From Photobacterium iliopiscarium (GTDB lineage: Bacteria; Pseudomonadota; Gammaproteobacteria; Enterobacterales; Vibrionaceae), in the NCBI RefSeq assembly GCF_003026395.1, contig NZ_PYOO01000014.1, positions 21,877 through 85,876 of the forward strand: a stretch of 64,000 bases of DNA. Direction: 5' to 3'. Position 1 is the stretch's first letter. Each line of letters begins with the position of its first letter. Of the stretch, positions 56,666 through 64,000 are shown piece by piece. The translations under genes were made by a program, and so were the position numbers. Below the pieces are notes generated by a model, which was given only the letters and a program-made list of their open reading frames with translations, searched no databases and was not told the origin of the DNA.

Positions 56666-57259
56666 ATGAGCAAACTGGTACTAGCAACAGGCAATCAAGG
56701 CAAAGTCAAAGAAATGGCTTCTCTACTTGCTGACTTTGGTTTTGATGTTGTCGCTCAAAGCGATTTTAATGTTTCAGAAGTGGCAGAAACAGGCACCACT
56801 TTTATTGAAAATGCGATCATCAAAGCACGTCATGCTGCCAAAGAAACCGGTTGTGCTGCGATTGCTGATGATTCAGGGCTTGAGGTTGATTTTCTTCAAG
56901 GTGCGCCGGGTATTTATTCGGCTCGCTTTGCAGGAGAAGGTGCAACGGATGCCGAAAATATTGATAAATTACTTGCGGCAATGGACGGAGTACCTGAAGC
57001 ACAACGCAGTGCACGTTTCCATTGTGTATTAGTGATGATGCGCCATGAAAATGATCCTACACCGCTAGTGTGTCATGGCTCGTGGGAAGGCAGTATTTTA
57101 ACACAACGTCATGGCGATAATGGTTTTGGTTACGATCCAATTTTCTGGGTACCTGAAGATCAATGTGCTTCTGCGCAATTAGATCCAAGTCGTAAAAAAC
57201 AACTATCACACCGTGGTAAAGCGCTTCAACAACTTTTCAGTGCACTAAAGGCTAACTAA
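56666..57259 (+). CDS. rdgB: dITP/XTP pyrophosphatase RdgB
   Basis: RdgB is a house-cleaning enzyme that hydrolyses dITP, ITP and XTP to monophosphates. The 197 residues include [12 protein letters not shown] at the N-terminus, [21 protein letters not shown], and [14 protein letters not shown] [12 protein letters not shown] with SHRGKAL at the end. Its stop overlaps the hemW start by one base (TAATG). Confidence 0.97.
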   Translation: MSKLVLATGNQGKVKEMASLLADFGFDVVAQSDFNVSEVAETGTTFIENAIIKARHAAKETGCAAIADDSGLEVDFLQGAPGIYSARFAGEGATDAENIDKLLAAMDGVPEAQRSARFHCVLVMMRHENDPTPLVCHGSWEGSILTQRHGDNGFGYDPIFWVPEDQCASAQLDPSRKKQLSHRGKALQQLFSALKAN

Positions 57260-58419
57260 TGCTTGTTCCTCCACCACTCAGCTTATATGTTCACATTCCT
57301 TGGTGTGTCCAAAAGTGCCCCTATTGCGACTTTAATTCGCATGCGCTAAAAACTGAATTGCCAGAACTGGATTACATTGATGCGCTCATTGACGATCTCG
57401 AAACAGATCTGATGGCGTACCAATTAGTGAATGGTCAGCGACCACTGCATTCAATTTTTATTGGTGGTGGTACACCAAGTTTAATCTCTCCCGCTGAAAT
57501 TGGTCGCTTACTAACAGCCATTGAAGCCCGTATTCCATTTAGTGACACTATTGAAATCACCATGGAAGCCAATCCGGGTACTATTGAAGCGGGACGTTTT
57601 GAAGGTTATCGCCAAGCAGGAGTAAACCGAATTTCAATTGGCATTCAAAGTTTCCAAGACGATAAATTACAACGTTTAGGCCGTATTCATGGCAGCCAAG
57701 AAGCGATTAAAGCGATTGAACTGGCAAAATCTGCCGGATTAAACAGTTTTAATACTGATCTGATGCATGGTTTACCCGATCAATCTATTGCTGATGCGAT
57801 CAGCGATCTTAAACAAGCGATCGCACTTGATCCACCGCATTTATCTTGGTATCAGCTGACAATAGAGCCGAATACACTCTATTACTCAAAACCACCAACA
57901 TTGCCTGATGACGATGATTTATGGGATATTTTTGAGCAAGGCCATGCGTTGTTAACGGAAGCGGGTTATCAGCAATATGAAATTTCTGGTTACAGTAAGC
58001 CCGGTAAGCAATGCCAACATAATCTTAATTATTGGCGTTTTGGTGATTATTTAGGTATTGGCTGTGGTGCGCATGGCAAGATCAGTTTCGCTGATGGACG
58101 TATTGTTCGCACCGTAAAAGTAAAACATCCACGTGGATATTTACAAGCAGACAAGCCCTATTTAAGTGAACAAATATCAGTAGTGGATAGCGAACGTCCC
58201 TTTGAGTTTTTCATGAACAGATTTCGATTATTGGAAGCCTGTCCAAAGCAAGACTTCATTGATCGTACCGGTTTACCGTTAACCACTATTGAAGCTAATA
58301 TTGATTGGGCGATTGAACAACATTATTTACAAGATAGCGGCGATCAATGGCAGATCACCGAGCATGGTAAATTGTTCTTAAATGATTTATTAGCCGCTTT
58401 TGTTGAAGATGATGAGTAG
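57259..58419 (+). CDS. hemW: Radical SAM heme chaperone HemW
   Basis: HemW is a heme-binding radical SAM protein related to HemN but without coproporphyrinogen oxidase activity. The 386 residues begin with the CxxxCxxC 4Fe-4S motif in WCVQKCPYCDFNSHA. IGGGTPSLISP and MEANPGT follow, with the HemN C-terminal domain further on. It follows rdgB as in E. coli. Confidence 0.95.
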   Translation: MLVPPPLSLYVHIPWCVQKCPYCDFNSHALKTELPELDYIDALIDDLETDLMAYQLVNGQRPLHSIFIGGGTPSLISPAEIGRLLTAIEARIPFSDTIEITMEANPGTIEAGRFEGYRQAGVNRISIGIQSFQDDKLQRLGRIHGSQEAIKAIELAKSAGLNSFNTDLMHGLPDQSIADAISDLKQAIALDPPHLSWYQLTIEPNTLYYSKPPTLPDDDDLWDIFEQGHALLTEAGYQQYEISGYSKPGKQCQHNLNYWRFGDYLGIGCGAHGKISFADGRIVRTVKVKHPRGYLQADKPYLSEQISVVDSERPFEFFMNRFRLLEACPKQDFIDRTGLPLTTIEANIDWAIEQHYLQDSGDQWQITEHGKLFLNDLLAAFVEDDE

Positions 58420-58463
58420 TTAACTCACCGAATTATTGTTCAACACAACCTCAAAAAATAATC

Positions 58464-58501
58464 ATAAAAAAAGCGATATCACCCAGTGAATCGCTTTTTT
58501 T
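58464..58501. terminator. Bidirectional terminator between hemW and the YggN-like gene
   Basis: AAAAAAAGCGAT pairs with ATCGCTTTTTTT, serving two convergent genes. Confidence 0.9.
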
Positions 58502-58540
58502 AGTTGTCTGTAATCAAAGCTAAAACCAACAATAAAAATC

Positions 58541-58939
58541 TTATTCTAAACTGACACTTCGCCAATTTTTCAATGCTGGGATCTGTTGTCGAATTTGATT
58601 TTCTTTATCAACACGCACTGCCGCAAAATTACATAGCGTCGTATCAACATGTTGACCATGCGATAAAACATACGGCAAATCAGTCGTTATCGTTTGATAA
58701 TATTGTGCCAATAACTCAGTCTGTTGTGGGCCTAAATTTACTTTATGAATATCAAAATAAAGCTGACCATTATCTTTAATCGTAAAGGTCTGCGTTTCGT
58801 GCTCTAAAATTAATTTTTCATCAGTAAAACTGAGATTATTTTGCCACAACGGCTGACATTCAGCAGCCATAACCGATGAACTGATGCCCAATCCAATGAA
58901 TAACCAACAGCCATTTTTTATATAAGATTTAATATTCAT
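58541..58939 (-). CDS. Short YggN-like (DUF2884) periplasmic protein
   Basis: From the ATG at 58939 the product is 132 residues with a signal peptide (about residues 1-27, cleavage after VMA). The mature part reads like the first half of YggN/DUF2884: a Cys near the start, TFTIKDNGQLYFD, LGPQQTELLAQYYQTI and LPYVLSHG. E. coli YggN has about 239 residues, so this is a short version or another member of the fold. A longer GTG start at 58999 is possible but would move the signal peptide inward. Position between hemW and trmB fits yggN. Confidence 0.6.
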   Translation of the reverse strand: MNIKSYIKNGCWLFIGLGISSSVMAAECQPLWQNNLSFTDEKLILEHETQTFTIKDNGQLYFDIHKVNLGPQQTELLAQYYQTITTDLPYVLSHGQHVDTTLCNFAAVRVDKENQIRQQIPALKNWRSVSLE

Positions 58940-58998
58940 AGACAATACTCGCTTCCCTGAAAAAGTGGGTGACGACATATCCTCTTGATATATACCCA

Positions 58999-59919
58999 CT
59001 AAAAAATAGAACGTCCAATCCGAGCTGATAACTTCTCTAATGCCGCTGTACCCACTAAAGAATTACCAGATTGATCTAACTCTGGCGACCATACTGCAAT
59101 GGTCATTTCTCCCGGTACAATTGCGACAATACCGCCACCAACACCTGATTTTCCCGGCATACCAACACGGTAAGCAAACTCTCCTGCGCCATCATATAAC
59201 CCACATGTCGCAAGCAATGCATTTATATGCTTACTTTGAGTTTGGCTAATAATTGGCGTTTTTGCACCTAAAGGCTGACCTTTATTTGCTAAATAAGAAA
59301 ATGTTCGCGCTAAATCAACACAACTCATCTTTAAAGCACAGTAACTAAAATAATTATTTAGCACTGGCATTACTTCATTATTAAAGTTACCAAATGACCG
59401 CATTAAATAGGCAATCGAAGCATTACGATCGCTGTGTTGCATCTCGGAGTTAGCCACAATTTTGTCGTAAACAATCTGTGGATTACAGGATAATTCACGC
59501 ACTAATTCAAGCATACGATATTGCGGCGCACACAAGCGGCTATACAGCATGTCAGAAATAACAATCGCTCCGGGATTAATAAACGGATTACGCGGAATAC
59601 CATTTTCTAATTCCAACTGAATCATTGAATTAAATGCCTGACCTGATGGTTCTTTACCGACTCGCGACCATAATTCATCGGGTTCATACAATGCCATGGC
59701 TAAGGTCAGTGATAAAACTTTGGAGATTGATTGAATAGAAAAGCTTTCTTGGCTATCGCCAGCTTGAATAATCTCACCATCGTTATAACACACAGCGATG
59801 CCTAATTTATTCGCAGGAACCTCAGCTAAAGCCGGAATATAGTTAGCGACTTTCCCTTGACCAATCAATGGTCTAACTTCATCTAAAATGCCATTAAGCA
59901 AGGTCTCTGTCGGCTTCAT
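58999..59919 (-). CDS. glsB: Glutaminase
   Basis: This 306-residue serine-type glutaminase hydrolyses glutamine to glutamate and ammonia, supporting acid tolerance and nitrogen use. The catalytic SxxK lies in [15 protein letters not shown] near residue 65. [15 protein letters not shown], and [15 protein letters not shown] near the end, are family signatures. GGAGATGAAG precedes the ATG. In E. coli glutaminases are elsewhere, so its place between yggN and trmB is a local feature. Confidence 0.95.
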   Translation of the reverse strand: MKPTETLLNGILDEVRPLIGQGKVANYIPALAEVPANKLGIAVCYNDGEIIQAGDSQESFSIQSISKVLSLTLAMALYEPDELWSRVGKEPSGQAFNSMIQLELENGIPRNPFINPGAIVISDMLYSRLCAPQYRMLELVRELSCNPQIVYDKIVANSEMQHSDRNASIAYLMRSFGNFNNEVMPVLNNYFSYCALKMSCVDLARTFSYLANKGQPLGAKTPIISQTQSKHINALLATCGLYDGAGEFAYRVGMPGKSGVGGGIVAIVPGEMTIAVWSPELDQSGNSLVGTAALEKLSARIGRSIF

Positions 59920-59938
59920 TTACTTCATCTCCAATAAC

Positions 59939-59963
59939 AAAAAAGCCAACAAAAGTTGGCTTT
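59939..59963 (-). terminator. Terminator of trmB
   Basis: AAAGCCAAC (59942-59950) pairs with GTTGGCTTT (59955-59963) around AAAA, with a T-run on the minus strand. Confidence 0.85.
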
Positions 59964-60023
59964 CTAAATAAATAACGCAATTACTGCTGCCACCCTAATC
60001 GATAGTCACAGCAATGTCTGCAA

Positions 60024-60761
60024 TTATTCAGTACGCATATATTTCATGTCCCATACGCCATGACCTAGGCGATGACCACGTGCTTCAAACTTCGTTAAAG
60101 GACGATCTTCTGGGCGTTCAATGTAAGCACCATCAGTGGCTGTGTTTTTATAGCCCGGTGCTGCATCCATCACTTCAACCATGTGCTCTGCGTAGTTTTC
60201 CCAGTCAGTTGCCATATGGAAAATACCACCAATTTTAAGCTTTTTACGTAGCATCTCAGCAAATTCAGGCTGAACAATACGGCGCTTATGGTGACGCGCT
60301 TTATGCCATGGGTCAGGGAAGAACAACTGCACCATATCGAGGCTACCATCAGGGATCATGTGTTCAAACACTTCAACACCGTCATGACACATTACGCGTA
60401 GGTTAGTTAAATTAGCCGCATCTGCGCCCATTAAACAATGACCGACACCTGGACTATGTACTTCAATACCCACATAGTTTTTCTCTGGCGCAGTTTGTGC
60501 CATTTCAACTAATGATGCACCCATGCCAAAGCCAATTTCTAGCACAACTGGCGCTTCACGGTTAAAGACTTGTGTCCAGTCCAGCATTTCAGTGGCGAAA
60601 TCAATACCCATGGCTGGCCAGTTTTTTTCCATCGCATGTTCTTGACCCTTGGTTAAACGGCCTTCACGACGAACAAAACTACGGATCTTACGAACCATTT
60701 TGCCTTCATCGGTAAATTCAGTCAGAGTTACGTCACCTGACTTTTTTGAAACTTCGCTCAT
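60024..60761 (-). CDS. trmB: tRNA (guanine-46-N7) methyltransferase TrmB
   Basis: TrmB makes m7G46 in tRNA variable loops. The 245-residue protein has the SAM site [35 protein letters not shown] and [16 protein letters not shown] near the end, as in E. coli YggH. It is divergent from mutY across about 250 bp. Confidence 0.97.
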   Translation of the reverse strand: MSEVSKKSGDVTLTEFTDEGKMVRKIRSFVRREGRLTKGQEHAMEKNWPAMGIDFATEMLDWTQVFNREAPVVLEIGFGMGASLVEMAQTAPEKNYVGIEVHSPGVGHCLMGADAANLTNLRVMCHDGVEVFEHMIPDGSLDMVQLFFPDPWHKARHHKRRIVQPEFAEMLRKKLKIGGIFHMATDWENYAEHMVEVMDAAPGYKNTATDGAYIERPEDRPLTKFEARGHRLGHGVWDMKYMRTE

Positions 60762-61010
60762 GCTAACTATCCAAACAAAAAAAGAAACGGAACGGCATTA
60801 TCCAAACTTATAGACTCAATTCAAGTCTATCAAGTGTGACAATCGCCAGTTTATGATGCAATCTTAGTCAATAACGTCATTATAGACGCCATTACATCGA
60901 TGACTTGCAGTATAAGGGATCGTCTCCACGGACTCCAACTTTCCGCAAACTCATTCAATAATAAAGCGCAACCTGACATTTTTTAAGTCTATAAGTAAAG
61001 TGAGCCCAAC

Positions 61011-62063
61011 GTGAGTACAGCATTTTCCGACGCTATTTTAGCGTGGTATGACAAATTCGGCCGTAAAACCCTACCATGGCAACATCAAAAGACGCCTTAT
61101 AAAGTCTGGTTATCTGAAATCATGTTGCAGCAAACCCAAGTTGCTACCGTGATCCCTTATTTTGAACGCTTTATGGCTCGCTTCCCTACCGTCGCCGATC
61201 TTGCGGCGGCCGAGCAAGATGAAGTGCTCCATTTATGGACGGGCTTAGGCTATTACGCCCGTGCGCGTAATCTTCACAAAGCAGCCCAATTAATTGTTAC
61301 TGAGCATAATGGCGAGTTTCCAACAACGATTGAAGACGTTGAAGCCCTGCCCGGTATCGGACGCTCAACGGCTGGCGCGGTATTGTCACTATCATTAAAC
61401 CAACACCACCCTATTTTAGATGGCAATGTTAAGCGTACTCTTGCTCGTTGCTATGCGATTGAAGGCTGGCCGGGAAAGAAACCCGTTGAAAATGCGTTAT
61501 GGGACATCGCGACTGAAAATACACCTGCGATAGGTGTAGAACGTTACAACCAAGCGATGATGGATATGGGGGCAATGATTTGTACTCGCAGCAAACCTAA
61601 ATGCGATTTATGCCCCATTGAAGCCCAATGTATTGCTAAAGCCCAACAGCGCCAAACTGAATTTCCAGGCAAAAAACCTAAAAAAGTGATGCCAGAAAAA
61701 CAAACTTGGTTCGCAATTTTACGTTATGGCGACAAAGTGTGGCTGGAACAACGACCACAAGTGGGTATTTGGGGAGGCTTATGGTGTTTTCCGCAACATG
61801 ATAGTGACGATCTCGATGATCTGTTATTGCAGCAATTAGGTCAGCCGCAAACACTGATCGCCAGCCAACAACAGCTAATCGCATTCAGACACACCTTTAG
61901 TCATTATCACCTCGATATTGTGCCCGTTTTATTTACCTTAAACACACTCCCCGATGTGATTCATGAGCGCCAAGGGCAATGGTATGATCTGCATGATCCC
62001 GCTAAAATTGGTCTAGCCGCACCAGTACAAAAGATCCTTGAAGGATTGTTATACCCGCAGTAA
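61011..62063 (+). CDS. mutY: Adenine DNA glycosylase MutY
   Basis: MutY removes adenine mispaired with 8-oxoguanine. The 350-residue protein has the catalytic Glu region [16 protein letters not shown] near residue 37 and the helix-hairpin-helix [14 protein letters not shown]. Catalytic Asp lies in [13 protein letters not shown], the 4Fe-4S cysteines in [17 protein letters not shown], and a C-terminal NUDIX-like domain recognises 8-oxoG. It starts with GTG. It is followed by yggX as in E. coli. Confidence 0.97.
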   Translation: MSTAFSDAILAWYDKFGRKTLPWQHQKTPYKVWLSEIMLQQTQVATVIPYFERFMARFPTVADLAAAEQDEVLHLWTGLGYYARARNLHKAAQLIVTEHNGEFPTTIEDVEALPGIGRSTAGAVLSLSLNQHHPILDGNVKRTLARCYAIEGWPGKKPVENALWDIATENTPAIGVERYNQAMMDMGAMICTRSKPKCDLCPIEAQCIAKAQQRQTEFPGKKPKKVMPEKQTWFAILRYGDKVWLEQRPQVGIWGGLWCFPQHDSDDLDDLLLQQLGQPQTLIASQQQLIAFRHTFSHYHLDIVPVLFTLNTLPDVIHERQGQWYDLHDPAKIGLAAPVQKILEGLLYPQ

Positions 62064-62182
62064 TTACACGGTTGTTATTCCCGCCTCGACCCTAGCCGCT
62101 ACAGGCCGAGTCTGGTATAACTATTGCTATAAATACAGCTCTTCTCGCTGTGATTTCAAAATAAACGCATAAGGAATATTCC

Positions 62183-62455
62183 ATGAGCCGTACTGTTTTT
62201 TGTGTCCATCTACAGCAAGAAGCTGAAGGTCTAGATTTTCAATTGTACCCAGGTGAGCTTGGCCAACGCATTTTTGATAGCGTATCAAAGCAAGCATGGG
62301 CACAGTGGCAAGCAAAACAAACTATGCTGATCAATGAAAAAAAATTGAACATGATGAATGCTGAACATCGCCAACTACTTGAGACAGAAATGGTCAATTT
62401 TTTGTTTGAAGGAAAAGATGTTGTGATTGATGGTTACACACCACCAGCAAAATAA
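62183..62455 (+). CDS. yggX: Fe(II)-trafficking protein YggX
   Basis: This 90-residue YggX family protein helps protect Fe-S clusters from oxidative damage. Its usual Cys near the N-terminus is present ([24 protein letters not shown]), and [18 protein letters not shown] follows. AAGGAATATTCC precedes the ATG. In E. coli mltC follows; here a tRNA cluster does. Confidence 0.96.
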   Translation: MSRTVFCVHLQQEAEGLDFQLYPGELGQRIFDSVSKQAWAQWQAKQTMLINEKKLNMMNAEHRQLLETEMVNFLFEGKDVVIDGYTPPAK

Positions 62456-62472
62456 TATTGAGATCAAAGAGA

Positions 62473-62501
62473 TATTCCGCCGTGACTCAAACGGCGGAAT
62501 A
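62473..62501 (+). terminator. Hairpin after yggX
   Basis: A perfect 10-bp stem TATTCCGCCG/CGGCGGAATA (62473-62482 with 62492-62501) lies just after yggX. No T-run follows, so termination may be weak. Confidence 0.5.
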
Positions 62502-62583
62502 CATTAAAAAAGTAAAAAATCACGCCATAACGAACAAAAAGCCGACACTCAAACATAATAATCATTTATTATTAAAAAAAGGG

Positions 62584-62620
62584 TTGACGAAAAGGCTCAA
62601 AACCCTTTTAATAGCGCCCC
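62584..62620 (+). promoter_or_regulatory. tRNA operon promoter with GC-rich discriminator
   Basis: TTGACG (62584-62589) and TTTAAT (62607-62612) are spaced by 17 bp. A GC-rich discriminator (GCGCCCC, 62614-62620) leads directly into the first tRNA. That layout is typical of stable-RNA promoters inhibited by ppGpp. Confidence 0.85.
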
Positions 62621-62623
62621 GTT

Positions 62624-62699
62624 GCCTTGATAGCTCAGTCGGTAGAGCAGAGGATTGAAAATCCTCGTGTCGGTGGTTCGATTCCGCCTCGAGGCACCA
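62624..62699 (+). tRNA. tRNA-Phe (GAA), copy 1
   Basis: This 76-nt cloverleaf has acceptor GCCTTGA/TCGAGGC-type ends, anticodon loop TTGAAAA (anticodon GAA), TTCGATT in the T arm and encoded CCA. It is the first gene of the tandem cluster, just after the promoter. Confidence 0.97.
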
Positions 62700-62744
62700 T
62701 TTCTTCTCTTTTGAAGTTTGGTGTTAAGCAACGATATAATCTGT

Positions 62745-62820
62745 TCCCTCTTAGTTCAGTTGGTAGAACGCCGGACTGTTAATCCGTATGTCACTGGTTC
62801 AAGTCCAGTAGAGGGAGCCA
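62745..62820 (+). tRNA. tRNA-Asn (GTT), copy 1
   Basis: This 76-nt cloverleaf has acceptor TCCCTCT pairing with AGAGGGA, anticodon loop CTGTTAA (anticodon GTT), GTTCAAG in the T loop and encoded CCA. Confidence 0.97.
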
Positions 62821-62868
62821 CTATTTATTTCTTGGCTCAATAGAGCGGAGAGATTACAGAATTAATGT

Positions 62869-62944
<76 letters not shown>

Positions 62945-63001
62945 TTTATTCTCTTACTTCGGTAAGAAATGCAACAATAAGCAATTTAATTGCTTGTGTT
63001 T

Positions 63002-63077
63002 GCCTTGATAGCTCAGTCGGTAGAGCAGAGGATTGAAAATCCTCGTGTCGGTGGTTCGATTCCGCCTCGAGGCACCA
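63002..63077 (+). tRNA. tRNA-Phe (GAA), copy 2
   Basis: It is identical in sequence to copy 1 and lies 378 bp downstream of it, part of the tandem repeat unit. Confidence 0.97.
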
Positions 63078-63123
63078 TATTAAAATTTGATACGAGTTAT
63101 CGTGTTAAATAGTAAAAGTTAAT

Positions 63124-63199
63124 TCCCTCTTAGTTCAGTTGGTAGAACGCCGGACTGTTAATCCGTATGTCACTGGTTCAAGTCCAGTAGAGGGAGCCA
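63124..63199 (+). tRNA. tRNA-Asn (GTT), copy 2
   Basis: It is identical to copy 1, in the second unit of the array. Confidence 0.97.
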
Positions 63200-63248
63200 A
63201 ATTTATTTCTTCACTCAATAGAGTAAAGGAATATCAAAGAATTAATGT

Positions 63249-63324
<76 letters not shown>

Positions 63325-63379
63325 TTTATTCTCTTACTTCGGTAAGAAATGCAACAATAGCAATTTAATTGCTGTGTTT

Positions 63380-63455
63380 GCCTTGATAGCTCAGTCGGTA
63401 GAGCAGAGGATTGAAAATCCTCGTGTCGGTGGTTCGATTCCGCCTCGAGGCACCA
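63380..63455 (+). tRNA. tRNA-Phe (GAA), copy 3
   Basis: It is identical to copies 1 and 2 and begins the third, incomplete unit. Confidence 0.97.
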
Positions 63456-63501
63456 TATTAAAATTTGATACGATTCGTCGTGTTGAATAGTAAAAGTTAA
63501 T

Positions 63502-63577
63502 TCCCTCTTAGTTCAGTTGGTAGAACGCCGGACTGTTAATCCGTATGTCACTGGTTCAAGTCCAGTAGAGGGAGCCA
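63502..63577 (+). tRNA. tRNA-Asn (GTT), copy 3
   Basis: It is identical to copies 1 and 2, the last intact tRNA of the operon, followed 6 bp later by the terminator. Confidence 0.97.
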
Positions 63578-63583
63578 AACAAG

Positions 63584-63613
63584 AAAACCTTGTCGAAAGA
63601 CAAGGTTTTTTTT
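63584..63613 (+). terminator. Terminator of the tRNA operon
   Basis: AAAACCTTGTC (63584-63594) pairs with GACAAGGTTTT (63599-63609) around GAAA and runs into eight T. Confidence 0.95.
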
Positions 63614-63673
63614 CGTCTGTACTTTAGTGAAACAAACTTTATTGATCAAATCTTTGACTCCCTACTCGATAAT

Positions 63674-63764
63674 ACCCTCTTAGTTCAGTTGGCGGCACTT
63701 TATGAGAAGCTTGGCGGACTACTAATCCGTATGTCACTGGTTCAAGTCCAGTAGAGTGAAGCCA
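63674..63764 (+). pseudogene. Degenerate tRNA-Asn copy
   Basis: The first 20 bases and last 40 bases match the intact tRNA-Asn (CCCTCTTAGTTCAGTTGG and GTATGTCACTGGTTCAAG). The D-arm region is replaced by a longer segment (CGGCACTTTATGAGAAGC), the anticodon loop is CTACTAA instead of CTGTTAA, and the acceptor strand has mismatches (AGAGTGAAG). It lies after the operon terminator, so it is probably inactive. Confidence 0.85.
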
Positions 63765-63817
63765 AACAAGAATAACACTGCCTATCATTCACATCTCGAA
63801 AGCTGAGGTGCGAGGGC

Positions 63818-63840
63818 TATCCGTGATCTATTCACAACGT
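63818..63840 (+). repeat. 23-nt direct repeat, copy 1
   Basis: It starts TATCCGTGATC and ends TTCACAACGT, and recurs at 63978-64000 with one mismatch (GTGATC against GCGATC), exactly 160 bp apart. Confidence 0.8.
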
Positions 63841-63977
63841 GATTGAGCCTAAAAGATGCCAGCCAAAACAATTAATCCACAACGCGTGAACAGTAGATTC
63901 CCTATCTCGTTCGTAACCTCACTGTAGGGAATGACGGGATTAAACTTATATGCCACCTCAAAAATGTCACAGCTTAT

Positions 63978-64000
63978 TATCCGCGATCTATTCACAACGT
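63978..64000 (+). repeat. 23-nt direct repeat, copy 2
   Basis: This second copy reaches the window edge, so the array may continue beyond it. Confidence 0.8.

Larger units (their letters stand above)
63578..64000. other. Region after the tRNA operon
   Basis: This holds the operon terminator, a degenerate tRNA-Asn (63674-63764) and a 23-nt direct repeat (63818-63840 and 63978-64000). No coding ORF is convincing. It may be a rearrangement-prone end of the cluster. Confidence 0.6.

Noticed and set aside
62458..62658. 66-codon ORF running into the first tRNA-Phe
   Set aside because: Its last residues are a translation of the tRNA start (CLDSSVGRAED type), a common artefact, and it has no family resemblance.

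Overview
The window is chromosomal DNA of a gammaproteobacterium of the Vibrionaceae, most likely the genus Photobacterium. This is inferred from overall protein similarity to Vibrio and Escherichia orthologues, moderate-to-low GC with long AT-rich intergenic stretches, a 6S RNA behind zapA, an NqrM-type protein, type IV pilus retraction ATPases next to yggS-proC, and a repeated tRNA cluster. No rRNA genes, CRISPR array or prophage are visible.

Positions 1-36301 are conserved core genome in roughly the gene order seen in E. coli. In order they are: mazG (cut by the window edge), relA, rlmD and the divergent barA; the acpS-pdxJ-recO-era-rnc-lepB-lepA block; the envelope stress operon rpoE-rseA-rseB-rseC with divergent nadB; ygfX-sdhE facing ygfZ; a LysR regulator; a small DUF134 / NifX-like / NqrM-like operon; ytfK; gcvH; the ubiquinone hydroxylases ubiH-ubiI behind ygfB; zapA, 6S RNA, fau, rpiA and serA; yggE and mscS; and the glycolytic set epd-pgk-fbaA.

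Positions 36302-46685 are the accessory part. They hold a cold-shock gene, two AT-rich membrane acyltransferases flanking a ygiW gene and an OmpR-type two-component system, a complete insertion sequence with terminal inverted repeats and a 5-bp target duplication (43533-45068), a small secreted basic protein, and two very short ORFs missed by ordinary gene calling: a 36-residue membrane protein at 36692-36802 and a 27-residue peptide gene at 45993-46076 with its own terminator.

Positions 46577-62455 return to core genes. metK lies under a MetJ operator, followed by sprT, rsmE-gshB, yqgE-ruvX, pilT-pilU, yggS-proC-yggT-yggU, rdgB-hemW, a short YggN-like periplasmic protein, glsB, trmB, mutY and yggX. 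The window ends in a tandemly repeated tRNA operon (Phe-Asn-Thr-Phe-Asn-Thr-Phe-Asn) driven by a strong promoter with a GC-rich discriminator, then a degenerate tRNA-Asn copy and short direct repeats.

The main themes are stringent and global stress control (relA, ytfK, barA, rpoE/rse), ribosome and RNA biogenesis (era, rnc, lepA, rlmD, rsmE, ruvX, trmB), cofactor and redox metabolism (nadB, pdxJ, ubiHI, hemW, metK, gshB), and central carbon metabolism. No large new multi-gene system stands out. The best candidates for something undescribed are the two microproteins, the DUF134 operon with its palindromic operator, and the acyltransferase/two-component island.
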